A stretch of DNA of 64,000 nt from Halobacillus dabanensis (GTDB taxonomy: Bacteria; Bacillota; Bacilli; Bacillales; Halobacillaceae). The notes under the pieces were generated by a model. That model did not search any database and was not told the DNA's origin. It was given only the letters and a program-made list of their open reading frames with translations. The position numbers and the translations under genes were made by a program. This document shows, in pieces, positions 55,677-64,000 of the stretch (the first letter of the stretch is position 1; every line of letters starts with the position of its first letter). The stretch covers positions 434,001 through 498,000 of the forward strand of contig NZ_FOSB01000002.1 of NCBI RefSeq assembly GCF_900114165.1, in the 5' to 3' direction.

Positions 55677-55828
55677 GCGCTCCCACCTAACTGATAATTA
55701 TTATATGTATAGTTCTTTTCTTTCAATAAAGATAGAGAAAATGCGCGAACCAATTTTACCTCTTTCCTCTCTACACGATGAGGAACCATACCTTCTTTTA
55801 ATTCGGCAGATAAGCACAAAAGATTAAA

Positions 55829-56749
55829 TCAAAACAAAATTTGAGCAGCATAGATCGTCATCGTAACCGTTCCCATACTAAAAACAGTCGAAGCTAACAC
55901 AATTTGAGCGGCTAAATCCGGCTCACTGCGGTATTCCTGGGCGATGATCGCGCTGTTCACGGAACTTGGCATCCCTGAGGAAATCAACAGAGCCTGAGCC
56001 AGGATTCCGTCAAACCCTAAAATCCAAATAAGCACGAAAGCCAAAGCAGGCCCAAGCAGCAACCGGATGAATAGACTGATATAAACGACCACCAGTTTTA
56101 ATTGGATGGTAAGCTGGGCCACTTGGGCGCCTAGTGTAATCAAAGCGATTCCTATCATGGCGTCCGCTACATACTCCCCAGGTTTCAGGATGAACTCCGG
56201 CACGTCTACGTTCCCCACGTTCAAGAGAATCCCGATTGTCATCGCATAGATGGCTGGCATCTTCAAGAGACCAATCATTGCCCTTGCTTTCCCTTCATCC
56301 ACTGCTCGTAAAGAAAAAACACCATATGTATAAGAAAACACATTCTGCAAGGTCATCACGATGACTTGGATTGTCGCAGCGAAGGGATCTTGTTTGAATG
56401 CCAAGTCATTGACCGGAATTCCGTAGTTCCCCGAGTTATATAACAACACACTATTTGTAAAGACTCCTCGGACTCCTTTGTTATACCTTCCAACCCATGC
56501 GACCAACTGGACGACGATATAAAGCAGAACAATGAATAAAGAAAAGAACAACAGGACCTTTCCCAGTAAGTCGAGGGAAAAGGAAGAATGATAGAGATTC
56601 ACCAGCACAAATCCCGGGCTCAAAAAATAGATATTGAGTTTGGCTAAGGTGAAGAGGTCCAGTTTGAATGTTTTGTGCAATACCGCTCCTACCCCTATCA
56701 AGAGGAACACAGGAACGATAATATTGAGAAATATAAAAAGAATTTCCAT
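55829..56749 (-). CDS. AEC-family transporter (auxin efflux carrier-like)
   Basis: A 306-residue membrane protein with about ten segments and the typical split arrangement of the AEC family. The N-terminal half has YNSGNYGIPVNDLAF, and the C-terminal half has LISSGMPSSVNSAIIAQEY, both family hallmarks around the substrate site. Bacterial members carry malonate, malate or similar acids and related solutes. It stands alone, with about 250 bp to the next gene upstream. Substrate unknown. Confidence 0.88.
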   Translation of the reverse strand: MEILFIFLNIIVPVFLLIGVGAVLHKTFKLDLFTLAKLNIYFLSPGFVLVNLYHSSFSLDLLGKVLLFFSLFIVLLYIVVQLVAWVGRYNKGVRGVFTNSVLLYNSGNYGIPVNDLAFKQDPFAATIQVIVMTLQNVFSYTYGVFSLRAVDEGKARAMIGLLKMPAIYAMTIGILLNVGNVDVPEFILKPGEYVADAMIGIALITLGAQVAQLTIQLKLVVVYISLFIRLLLGPALAFVLIWILGFDGILAQALLISSGMPSSVNSAIIAQEYRSEPDLAAQIVLASTVFSMGTVTMTIYAAQILF

Positions 56750-56937
56750 GAATGAAATACCCTCCCTTCTGTAAAAGCGATTGACTTTTCTTATCTTTAC
56801 GCTCCTAATACATATATTGGTAGTCTATCATATTTATAGTTTCCATTCTTTCCATAAAATAGAGAAAAACACGATCAGGTTCCTGCTATCCAGTTACACA
56901 TCACCGCACAAGCTATCCTTTAGTTCTCTTACGCAGC

Positions 56938-56950
56938 GGGGGTCAGGCAC
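56938..56950 (+). repeat. Short dispersed motif GGGGTCAGGCAC (copy 1)
   Basis: GGGGGTCAGGCAC lies right before the terminator of the nucleotidase gene. Variants at 59632-59644 and 59935-59947 share the core. Similar short sequences beside terminators are familiar in Bacillaceae genomes, from general experience rather than a cited source. Confidence 0.5.
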
Positions 56951-56951
56951 T

Positions 56952-56989
56952 AAAAAAAGAGGAAGAACACGTAGTGGTTCTCCCTCTTT
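56952..56989 (-). terminator. Terminator of the SLH nucleotidase gene
   Basis: On the minus strand AGAGGGAGAACCAC can pair with GTGTTCTTCCTCT around TAC, with one mismatch, and a run of seven T follows. It begins 7 bp after the stop codon of the SLH nucleotidase. Confidence 0.8.
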
Positions 56990-56995
56990 CGTTAT

Positions 56996-59515
56996 TTATC
57001 GCAAGCGATAAACGACCGTAGCCGCTTCCGCTCGACTTGCAGTTCCTTTTGGTGCAAATTTATTCCCGGGGACTCCAATCATGAGATCAAGCTCATAAGC
57101 AGCGGTCACTTCATCAACAAAACCGATACGGATTTGATTTTGATCTTCATACGGCACATCACCGGACGGATCGTAGTCTTCGCCGGCTTTATATTCGTAA
57201 GCCCGGACAACCATCGCTGCCATCTGTTCACGATTAATCAGAGCGTCAGGATTGAAGCGGTCGGATGAAACACCATTTACGATACCATTCTCAAAGGCTG
57301 CTGCCACTTCTTCCTGATATTTTTCCGGAACGTCTTCAAAAGGACTTTCTCCTTTTGCTGTTAATCCTAATTCTCTTGTCAGCAACATTGCGAATTGAAC
57401 ACGAGTCAATTTGTCCTCAGGTCCGAAGTCACCATTCGGATAACCCTTGATGACCCCATCTGCTGCCAATGCGCTAATCTTATCCGCAACCCAATGGTCT
57501 TCTGGTACATCAGGGAAAGATACGTTTTGCTCTGTATTTGTCAAATCAATCGAATACTGAGCGAAACCATCGGATTGAGTCTCAAGATAAGTGATGTTCT
57601 CTTCCTTTTCGGCATACTCCTGTCCTTCAGGAGAGGAGCGGAATGTCAAAGTGACATCTTCTTCAATCGGAGCAAAAGACCAGTTACCATCTGCTTGTGG
57701 ATTGATCGTTCCATTATCACGGATATAATTAACAAGCACTTGGCGGTTTTCATCAGGGGATTCAATCACAACATTGTCCCCATCTGGATTAGCAAATTTG
57801 GATGAAGCACGGTAGTTGTTTGTTGCTACTAAAAATTCCTGATCAAGATCGATCGGTTCACCATTGAATTCCACGTTTTTGATACGATTGCTATCATTGA
57901 TTTTTTCACCTTCATTGTTGTAACGCGCTGGTTCTGTTACATCAATTTCATAAGTGAGTCCGTCAATGACATCAAAATTGTAGCTTGGGAAACCTGGCTC
58001 TGTGCTTGTATTTTCTTTCACCAACTGTTGAGCTTCCTCTGCTCCTGGGTCAATCTGATTGAATTGACCTGCACTCCACTCGAGCCATTCGATGACTTCA
58101 GCTCCATTTATTTTCGTAGCTCTTACTGTATTCGGATACTTGTAAAGCGATGTCGTGTCTTTTATCGCTAAACCACCCTCAGGAATGTCGGTGTAATCAC
58201 TGACACCGTCGCGGCCTGCTTTGAATGGCGCGGCTGCGGAAAGTACCGGCAATCCTTCCAACTCTGTGCCTTGAATATACTTTTCAATATAACTCTTCTG
58301 CGCATCGTTGACGATTTGAACGGTTGGATCATCCAGCACCTGGGAAAAGTAGCTGTACAATGGTGTTTCTGTCTCCCCGACAGGAGTCGCTACATAATCC
58401 TTCGTACCTTCATGATCATGCTGAACAACATCGACAACCTCTTGATCCGGTTCAACCAATGATTCGCCTGTTTCAGAATCATAGATTGGACGTGCTTCTG
58501 AATGTCCATCAACGACATCCCATTCCCCATCTGTTTTTTCCAGCTGTAAATCGATGATTCCTAAGTCAGAACCCCAAAAACCTGCCTGAGTTGTAGGAAC
58601 ACCATTAATGGTACCTGTACTCAAATCAATATTATGCTTACCATTAAGGGAAGCGTAATCCTGACTTGGGAAAGTTTGGTGAGAGTGCCCGAATAACAAG
58701 GCATCAAAACCTTTGACTGTAGAAAGCTGATAAGTCTGGTTTTCCGCTCTTTCTACATATTCATCCGTCGAACCAAGACCAGAGTGAGCAATCCCGACAA
58801 TTACATCAGCACCGTCTTCCTTCATTTTCGGAAGGAATTTTTCCGCTGTTTCTTTCAGATCACGAGTAGTCACATGCCCTTCCAACTTGTCCTGATCCCA
58901 TGTCATGATTTGCGGTGGGACGAAACCGATAACTCCTACTTTGATTGTATGTGTCTCTCCGTCCTGGTCCACTACCTCGCGATCAAGGATGACATAGGGG
59001 TCGAAATAGTTCTCCTCACTATCCGCTTTATACACATTCGCATTCACATATGGGAATTCAGAACCTGAGATCGCCTGGTCCAGAAAATCCAGCCCATAGT
59101 TGAACTCATGATTTCCATAGTTCCCTGCATCGTAATCCAGAAGGTTCATCGCCTGGTAAACAGGGTGAATATTCCCTTCTTCATCAAGGATTTCTTTATC
59201 TACTACATAATCCGCCATCGGGTTTCCCTGAATCAAATCCCCGTTATCAAATAACATAGAGTTGGAAACTTCATCCCTTGCACTGTTGATCAGTGTCGCT
59301 GTATTGACGAGACCGACTGTGTCATCTTGCTCTCCGGAAAAATAGTCATAGTTCATCACATGGCTGTGCAAATCCGTCGTCTCCATCAATCGTAAATCGA
59401 CGACATCCTCATCCGTATCCGCCATGACGGTCGAAGGCAATACCGCAGAGGCTGCCAGTCCGAATCCAAGTGCCGATCGCAGCCACCATTGCTTTTGATT
59501 CTTTCTCACTCTCAC
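56996..59515 (-). CDS. SLH-anchored 2',3'-cyclic nucleotide phosphodiesterase / 3'- or 5'-nucleotidase
   Basis: An 839-residue exported enzyme. Residues 1-32 are a signal peptide. A metallophosphatase domain (about 38-340) begins with METTDLHSHVMNYDYF and contains GNHEFNYGLDFL and GHSHQTFPSQD, the metal-binding signatures. A 5'-nucleotidase C-terminal domain (about 370-640) follows. Three SLH repeats (about 665-839) end with GVPGNKFAPKGTASRAEAATVVYRLR-like sequence and would attach the enzyme to the S-layer or wall polymer. It resembles CpdB/YfkN and would supply phosphate and nucleosides from extracellular nucleotides. The start is GTG, with GGAGAGGGAG upstream. A terminator follows. It is not obviously linked to the sugar genes. 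Confidence 0.93.
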   Translation of the reverse strand: MRVRKNQKQWWLRSALGFGLAASAVLPSTVMADTDEDVVDLRLMETTDLHSHVMNYDYFSGEQDDTVGLVNTATLINSARDEVSNSMLFDNGDLIQGNPMADYVVDKEILDEEGNIHPVYQAMNLLDYDAGNYGNHEFNYGLDFLDQAISGSEFPYVNANVYKADSEENYFDPYVILDREVVDQDGETHTIKVGVIGFVPPQIMTWDQDKLEGHVTTRDLKETAEKFLPKMKEDGADVIVGIAHSGLGSTDEYVERAENQTYQLSTVKGFDALLFGHSHQTFPSQDYASLNGKHNIDLSTGTINGVPTTQAGFWGSDLGIIDLQLEKTDGEWDVVDGHSEARPIYDSETGESLVEPDQEVVDVVQHDHEGTKDYVATPVGETETPLYSYFSQVLDDPTVQIVNDAQKSYIEKYIQGTELEGLPVLSAAAPFKAGRDGVSDYTDIPEGGLAIKDTTSLYKYPNTVRATKINGAEVIEWLEWSAGQFNQIDPGAEEAQQLVKENTSTEPGFPSYNFDVIDGLTYEIDVTEPARYNNEGEKINDSNRIKNVEFNGEPIDLDQEFLVATNNYRASSKFANPDGDNVVIESPDENRQVLVNYIRDNGTINPQADGNWSFAPIEEDVTLTFRSSPEGQEYAEKEENITYLETQSDGFAQYSIDLTNTEQNVSFPDVPEDHWVADKISALAADGVIKGYPNGDFGPEDKLTRVQFAMLLTRELGLTAKGESPFEDVPEKYQEEVAAAFENGIVNGVSSDRFNPDALINREQMAAMVVRAYEYKAGEDYDPSGDVPYEDQNQIRIGFVDEVTAAYELDLMIGVPGNKFAPKGTASRAEAATVVYRLR

Positions 59516-59631
59516 ATCTCCCTCTCCTATTGTTTTTTTATGTAATATCTTGATGCTTCTCCTCTTATTTTACCACCTTATGAAAATAATTGTATGCCTT
59601 TACATATTATTAATAATTAGAGCTTTTTTGT

Positions 59632-59644
59632 GGTACCTGACCCC
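59632..59644 (-). repeat. Short dispersed motif GGGGTCAGGTACC (copy 2)
   Basis: GGTACCTGACCCC on the plus strand is the inverted form of the motif at 56938-56950, with one difference (GTACC for GCACC). Confidence 0.45.
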
Positions 59645-59764
59645 ATAGCCCGTCAACTTAAGAAAATAGATACGTTTGAGGGGACCAGTGGGATAGTAGT
59701 TTTTCTGAGCGAAAGATAGAGTGGAAAAGAGCAACTTATTATAAATATCTTTATCGGTTATTTC

Positions 59765-59790
59765 GCCAGGTTAGCCATGCTTAACCTGGC
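59765..59790. repeat. Unassigned hairpin
   Basis: GCCAGGTTA (59765-59773) pairs perfectly with TAACCTGGC (59782-59790) around an 8-nt loop. It lacks a T-run on either side, so it is not a standard terminator. It could be a regulator site or a remnant of a mobile element end; the sequence does not decide. Confidence 0.5.
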
Positions 59791-59934
59791 TATGATTAAA
59801 GAAGACCACCTTCCTTCAATCATAAACACTCTTACATGTTAATAGGAACATATACTATTGCAAAGGGGCAAAAATGCTAACGCCAAGAGGATTAAACCCT
59901 TGATGTTCGCCATTATTCAGCACGATAATGCAGT

Positions 59935-59947
59935 GGGGTCAGACACC
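59935..59947 (+). repeat. Short dispersed motif GGGGTCAGACACC (copy 3)
   Basis: A third copy of the GGGGTCAG motif with one difference from the GGGGTCAGGCACC consensus, next to the terminator of the pentose-phosphate operon. Confidence 0.45.
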
Positions 59948-59952
59948 ATAGC

Positions 59953-59992
59953 AACAAAAAGGGATTGAACCATTCCAACAGTTCAACCCCTT
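59953..59992 (-). terminator. Terminator of the rpiB-glpX-tal-tkt operon
   Basis: On the minus strand AAGGGGTTGAAC pairs with GTTCAATCCCTT (one G-T pair) around a 10-nt loop, followed by TTTGTTG. It begins 9 bp after the transketolase stop codon. Confidence 0.75.
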
Positions 59993-60000
59993 GCTACCTT

Positions 60001-62017
60001 CTAGTTTTCTAGTATTTTTTTCATTCTATCAACCACATTCTTTGTGGTGAATCCATACTTCTCTATTATTGTATTACCCGGAGCTGATGCCCCAAATTTA
60101 TCAATCGATAGAACATCTCCTTCTTCTCCGATATACTCTCTCCAACCGAAAGATGATGCCATCTCGATTCCTAGTCTTGCTTTAATTGACTTAGGAAGTA
60201 TTTTCTCCCTGTATTCTTGCGATTGAACCTGGAACTTATCCCAACTTGGCATGCTGACAACATTTACAAATATACCTTCTTTTTCAAGTTCTTTTTGCGC
60301 TTCGACGGCAAGCGCTACTTCAGAACCTGAAGCCAGCAATATACCTTGAGGTACGTCTGAAGATGTTTCGCTTACTATATAAGCACCTTTCTTAACACCT
60401 TCATAAGCTAATTTATTTGTATTTTCCAAAATCGGCAAGCCCTGTCTAGTCAAGACAAGCGCTGTAGGCTGGCTATTATTCTCTAACGCTAACCTCCAAG
60501 CAGCAGCAGTTTCATTTCCATCGGCAGGTCGAATGATAGACAAGCCAGGCATTGCACGTAAAGATGCTAATTGTTCTACTGGTTCATGTGTTGGTCCATC
60601 TTCCCCTACAGCAATACTATCATGTGTAAAAACATAGGTGACTGGTACCTCCATTAGGGCGGAAAGTCGAATGGCAGGTCTTAAGTAATCAGAGAATACG
60701 AAGAAAGTACCACCGAATACCTTAACTCCCCCATGCAAAGCCATACCATTCAATGCTGCTCCCATAGCAAATTCACGAACTCCAAACCAGATGTTCCTTC
60801 CACTATAGTTTCCTGCTGAATAGTCACTATCATCGTTTATTTTTGTTTTATTTGAACCCGCTAAATCGGCAGATCCACCGAGGAATGTAGAAACATTCCG
60901 TGCTACTCCATTTAATACTTTACCGGAAGCATCTCTAGTTGAAAGCTGATTATCTTCTGTAGTAAAGGAAGGTATCTCAGCATCCCAATCATCTGGAAGG
61001 GAATCTTTTATTGACTGACCCAGTTCTTTTGCTAATTGAGGATATGCCTATTCATACTTTTCAAAAAGGTCATTCCACTTCTGTTCTTTCTCCTGTGCCT
61101 CCTGGCGGAAGTTTTCCACATTGTTCTGAACTTCCTCAGGAATATGGAAAGGTTCCTCGTGTTCCCAACCATAAGCTTCTTTCACTATCTCTACTTCTTC
61201 TTCCCCTAATGGAGCACCGTGAGCAGCAGAAGTACCCCCCCTTGTTCGGAGAGCCGTAACCGATAACTGTCTTCACTTCGATCAAGGTAGGTTGCTGGTC
61301 GTTCCCTTTTGCCTCATTAATAGCTGCATTAACTTCATTTAAATCATTACCATCAGAAACCCTGATCACTTGCCAGCCATATGATTCATAGCGTGATGCC
61401 ACATCCTCAGAGAAGGATTGGTCTAAATCCCCATCCAAAGAGATATCATTGGAATCATACAAAACAATTAATTTATCAAGTTTCAGATGTCCTGCTAAAG
61501 AGGCAGCTTCATGAGAGATTCCTTCCATGATGTCTCCATCTCCGCATAAGCTATAGGTATAATGGTCAATAACAGGAAAAGCGTCTCTATTAAACTTGGC
61601 GGCTAAATGATTTTCTGCCATAGCCATTCCTACAGCCATAGCAACTCCTTGACCTAGAGGACCTGTAGTAGCCTCTACACCTGGGGTATGGCCGTACTCC
61701 GGATGTCCAGGTGTTTTGCTTCCCCATTGACGGAAGTTTTTCAATTCTTCTACTGGTAAGTCATATCCAGTAAGATGAAGCAGACTGTAGAGTAGTGCAG
61801 AACCATGTCCAGCGGAAAGAATGAAACGATCTCTATTAAACCAGTTAGGGTTTGCCGGGTTATGATTCATGTGCTTCAACCATAATTCAGAGGCCATTGG
61901 GGCTGCTCCCATCGGGAGACCGGGATGCCCTGAACTAGCTTTTTCTATCATATTTATCGATAACATTCTTAAAGTGTTAGCTGTCAATAGATCAATATCC
62001 AGGTGTGTGATAGTCAA
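60001..62017 (-). pseudogene. tkt: Transketolase, disrupted by a frameshift and an in-frame stop
   Basis: Restored, it would be about 671 residues, the normal length of a thiamine-diphosphate transketolase. The N-terminal part (62017 to about 61240) is clean: [32 protein letters not shown] and the ThDP motif [14 protein letters not shown]. The frame then breaks at seven G (61241-61235). With six G it reads [20 protein letters not shown], as transketolases do. A TAG at 61050-61048 (restored residue 323, between GAA and GCA) is a second lesion. After it the frame is intact to the end: GREFAMGAALNG-like start of the second domain, FSDYLRPAIRLSALMEVPV and HDSIAVGEDGPTHEPVEQL. Two independent lesions make inactivation likely unless both are sequence errors. 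It follows tal by 15 bp. Another tkt elsewhere in the genome would be expected. Confidence 0.9.
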
Positions 62018-62032
62018 CGTTAAACCTCCTTA

Positions 62033-62677
62033 TTATTTCGGGACCTTTTCCCAATCTGCTAAAAACCGTTCAATTCCACTATCAGTAAGGGGATGGCTCC
62101 ACAATTTCGGAAGTATAGAACCTGGTATAGTCGCTATATCTGCTCCTGCTGCTGCAGCTTGTTCCACATGGGAAATATTGCGTACACTCGCTGTAATGAT
62201 TTTGGTATCAAACTCATAGTTATTTAATATACTTTTTAAGTTTTTCACCATCTCCAGTCCGTCTGTTCCAATATCATCTAAACGACCGACAAACGGGCTG
62301 ATATAAGTAGCACCTGCTTTCGCTGCCATTAAACCTTGTGTTGCTGTAAAAATCAAGGTAACATTCGTTTTAATACCTTCTTTAGTTAATCGATTGACTG
62401 CTTCTAAACCTGCTTCAGTCATAGGAACCTTAACCACTACGTTCGGAGCCCATCCTGCGATCTCCAACGCTTCCTCTACCATTTTATCTGCAGTAAGTCC
62501 AATCACTTCTGCACTAACAGGTCCTTCAACAAGACTGCAAATCTCCTGGATAACGCTCTTGAAATCTCTGTTTTCTTTTGCAATAATCGTTGGGTTGGTA
62601 GTTACACCGTCGACCAAGCCAAGGCGACTGATTCTTTTTATTTCCTCTATATTTCCAGTGTCTAAGAAAAATTCCAC
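62033..62677 (-). CDS. tal: Transaldolase, small TalC/FSA-type
   Basis: A 214-residue transaldolase of the small class. The Schiff-base lysine is K83 in [12 protein letters not shown], and E57 in PVSAEVIGL points to transaldolase rather than fructose-6-phosphate aldolase, where a glutamine is usual. DGVTTNPTI and [16 protein letters not shown] complete the signature. It moves dihydroxyacetone units between sugar phosphates in the non-oxidative pentose-phosphate pathway. It lies between glpX (26-bp gap) and the broken tkt. The order rpiB-glpX-tal-tkt indicates a dedicated sugar-phosphate rearrangement operon, possibly for a pentose or a C4-C7 sugar. Confidence 0.92.
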   Translation of the reverse strand: MEFFLDTGNIEEIKRISRLGLVDGVTTNPTIIAKENRDFKSVIQEICSLVEGPVSAEVIGLTADKMVEEALEIAGWAPNVVVKVPMTEAGLEAVNRLTKEGIKTNVTLIFTATQGLMAAKAGATYISPFVGRLDDIGTDGLEMVKNLKSILNNYEFDTKIITASVRNISHVEQAAAAGADIATIPGSILPKLWSHPLTDSGIERFLADWEKVPK

Positions 62678-62703
62678 TCTACTACCTCCTGTTTTTCAAA
62701 TAA

Positions 62704-63654
62704 TCACGCAATCCTATTTTTTAAATATAGACTTTCAATAAAGCGAAGTTGTTTATCTTCACCATTTAATAAGACGGAATTTACAAGATAATTGCCTTCT
62801 GGGGAAACTTTGATTCCATTTAATAAAATATTTTCTGTGATGCCTGTAGCAGCAAAAATACAATCATCAGAACTGACTAAATCATTGTGTCGGAGAGCAG
62901 TCTCAGGGTTAGCCAAGCCCATTTTTCTACACCTGTCAGCTTCTTCTTCGTTCCTTGGCAGCAACCTCGCCTGCATTTCTCCTCCCAAACACTTAATTCC
63001 AACCGCTGAAACCACGCCTTCAGGAGCACCGCCGATTCCAATAACCATATCCACGTTACCTATCTCTAAACATGTGGCAATAGAATAGGTTACATCGCCT
63101 TCACTAAATAAGTGAACTTTTCCACCTGCCTCGCGGATGGTATCAATATACCCTTTATGTCTATCTCGATCCTGCACATAAACATTTAACTCACTTAAAC
63201 TTTTCCCATTCGCGGAAGCAACCGCCTTGATATTATCGATAAGCGGTGCATCTATATCTATTTTGCCTATAGCTTTAGGTCCCACAGCTATTTTTTCCAT
63301 ATACATATCAGGAGCATGAAGCAACGTCCCTTTGGGCGCCGCAGCTATTACTGCATTTGCGTTTCCTTGGCCATTAACTGTTGGAGTCGTCCCTTCGATA
63401 GGATCCACTGCAATATCGATTTTTGGTTCACTGCCATTACCAAGCTTTTCACCAATATACAGCATTGGTGCCTCATCTAATTCTCCTTCACCAATAACAA
63501 CCGTCCCATTCATGTTTACTTGATTAAGCATTTCTCTCATGGCAGTAGTTGCAGCGTCGTCTGCGGAGTTTTTTTCCCCGGTCCCCACCCACGGTAAGGA
63601 TGCCACAGCAGCAGCTTCAGTAACTTTCAGGAAATCTAACGATAATTTGTGCAT
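62704..63654 (-). CDS. glpX: Class II fructose-1,6-bisphosphatase
   Basis: A 316-residue GlpX-type phosphatase. The lithium-sensitive metal site is formed by GEGELDEAPMLYIGEKLG and DPIEGTTPTVNGQGNANAVI. VIGIGGAPEGVVSAVGIKCLGGEMQARL and ATGITENILLNG follow, all typical. It would dephosphorylate fructose-1,6-bisphosphate, and members also act on sedoheptulose-1,7-bisphosphate. The ATG follows AGGAGG. In this operon it would balance carbon between pentose and hexose phosphates. Confidence 0.94.
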   Translation of the reverse strand: MHKLSLDFLKVTEAAAVASLPWVGTGEKNSADDAATTAMREMLNQVNMNGTVVIGEGELDEAPMLYIGEKLGNGSEPKIDIAVDPIEGTTPTVNGQGNANAVIAAAPKGTLLHAPDMYMEKIAVGPKAIGKIDIDAPLIDNIKAVASANGKSLSELNVYVQDRDRHKGYIDTIREAGGKVHLFSEGDVTYSIATCLEIGNVDMVIGIGGAPEGVVSAVGIKCLGGEMQARLLPRNEEEADRCRKMGLANPETALRHNDLVSSDDCIFAATGITENILLNGIKVSPEGNYLVNSVLLNGEDKQLRFIESLYLKNRIA

Positions 63655-63672
63655 TAGAAAGTTCCTCCTATT

Positions 63673-64000
63673 TTAATTATCGCTCCCGGTAACCTCTTGC
63701 AATGATTGTTTGACGAACTCTTTTTCTTTATCATTGATTTTATTCACTTTACGCTCAGATCCTTTTGCCCAATGGGAGGTCAAATAAGCTTCGACCACTT
63801 TTTTCCCAACTTCCGGTCCGATGATTTGAGCTCCCATCGTGAGAATCTGGGCATTGTTGCTTAATTGCGCTCTTTCAGCAGAGTAAGTATCATGACAAAG
63901 TGCGGCGCGGATTCCCGGATATTTACCTGCTGCAATAGCCACTCCTATGCCGGTTCCACAAATTAAAATCCCCCGATCTATTTTGCCTTCTGAGATGGCC
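63673..64000 (-). CDS. rpiB: RpiB/LacAB-family sugar-phosphate isomerase (partial, start beyond window)
   Basis: The C-terminal 108 residues of an RpiB/LacA/LacB-type isomerase; the gene runs past position 64000. The active-site [13 protein letters not shown] is complete, and [30 protein letters not shown] is a strong family match. About 40 N-terminal residues are missing. It would interconvert ribose-5-phosphate and ribulose-5-phosphate (RpiB); a galactose-6-phosphate isomerase subunit is the alternative. Neighbouring glpX and tal make ribose-5-phosphate isomerase the better call. Confidence 0.88.
   Translation of the reverse strand, partial: AISEGKIDRGILICGTGIGVAIAAGKYPGIRAALCHDTYSAERAQLSNNAQILTMGAQIIGPEVGKKVVEAYLTSHWAKGSERKVNKINDKEKEFVKQSLQEVTGSDN

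Larger units (their letters stand above)
59516..60000. other. Intergenic region between nucleotidase and transketolase genes
   Basis: About 485 bp with no supportable gene. It contains the AT-rich promoter of the nucleotidase gene (TAAAAT at about 59560 on the minus strand is a possible -10), two copies of the GGGGTCAG-type motif, a 9-bp perfect hairpin at 59765-59790 without a T-run, and the terminator of the pentose-phosphate operon at 59953-59992. Confidence 0.6.

Noticed and set aside
1-64000. CRISPR arrays, tRNA, rRNA, phage or transposase genes
   Set aside because: Searched by eye for repeat-spacer patterns, tRNA arms and integrase or transposase motifs; none were found in any gap or frame.

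Overview
The window reads as a chromosomal carbohydrate-utilisation region of a low-GC, Gram-positive Bacillaceae bacterium. Supporting signs are strong GGAGG-type ribosome-binding sites, some TTG and GTG starts, YesM/YesN/YesL-type proteins, CcpA-type cre sites, lipobox lipoproteins and an S-layer (SLH) surface protein. The long, acidic secreted proteins would suit a salt-tolerant genus such as Halobacillus or a relative, but that is inference. No phage, transposase, CRISPR, tRNA or rRNA was seen. Nearly everything lies on the minus strand; the exception is one three-gene plus-strand operon at 50.1-54.1 kb.

Layout from left to right. (1) 0.2-4.9 kb: a YesN/YesM-like two-component system and a MATE/MOP-type membrane protein. 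(2) 5.0-16.2 kb: a seven-gene galacturonate/pectin operon transcribed uxaB-uxaC-uxaA-kdgA-kdgK-isomerase-secreted PL9 pectate lyase, headed by two near-identical palindromic operators. (3) 16.5-17.5 kb: a formylglycine-generating enzyme that would activate Cys-type sulfatases. (4) 17.7-21.4 kb: galK-galE-galT (Leloir pathway). (5) 21.8-33.3 kb: a ten-gene LacI-headed operon with an ABC sugar importer lacking its own ATPase, an amidohydrolase, a GH36 alpha-galactosidase (frameshifted at a G7 tract), a TIM-barrel isomerase, a YesL-like protein and two Gfo/Idh/MocA dehydrogenases. (6) 33.6-40.3 kb: a cytoplasmic GH38 alpha-mannosidase, a very large tandem FAD oxidoreductase and a third Gfo/Idh/MocA protein; a perfect LacI-type palindrome and a perfect cre lie in its intergenic gaps. 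(7) 40.3-49.9 kb: a tightly coupled nine-gene operon (racemase-like protein, FGGY kinase, class II FBA-type aldolase, unknown (alpha/alpha)6 protein, class II (AraD-type) aldolase, DUF1537 four-carbon acid-sugar kinase, DeoR regulator, SIS isomerase, ROK kinase) that looks like an uncharacterised acid-sugar or ketose pathway. (8) 50.1-54.1 kb, divergent: GNAT, GH20 hexosaminidase and Cys-type sulfatase. (9) 54.3-59.5 kb: a frameshifted lipoprotein, a small membrane-anchored protein, an AEC transporter and an SLH-anchored 2',3'-cyclic nucleotide phosphodiesterase/5'-nucleotidase. (10) 60.0-64.0 kb: rpiB-glpX-tal-tkt pentose-phosphate genes, with tkt broken by a frameshift and an in-frame stop.

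How it fits together. Pectate lyase would release galacturonides outside the cell, and UxaC-UxaB-UxaA-KdgK-KdgA take galacturonate to pyruvate and glyceraldehyde-3-phosphate. The GH36, GH38 and GH20 enzymes and the sulfatase have no visible signal peptide, which suggests that oligosaccharides, possibly sulfated and containing galactose, mannose and N-acetylhexosamine, are imported intact and dismantled inside the cell. Galactose would enter the Leloir pathway, and unusual sugars would go to the dehydrogenase, kinase and aldolase modules. The least explained parts are the nine-gene DeoR operon and the tandem FAD protein beside the mannosidase. Two enzymes share the same G7-instead-of-G6 lesion, which is either an assembly or sequencing artefact or a slippage hot spot.
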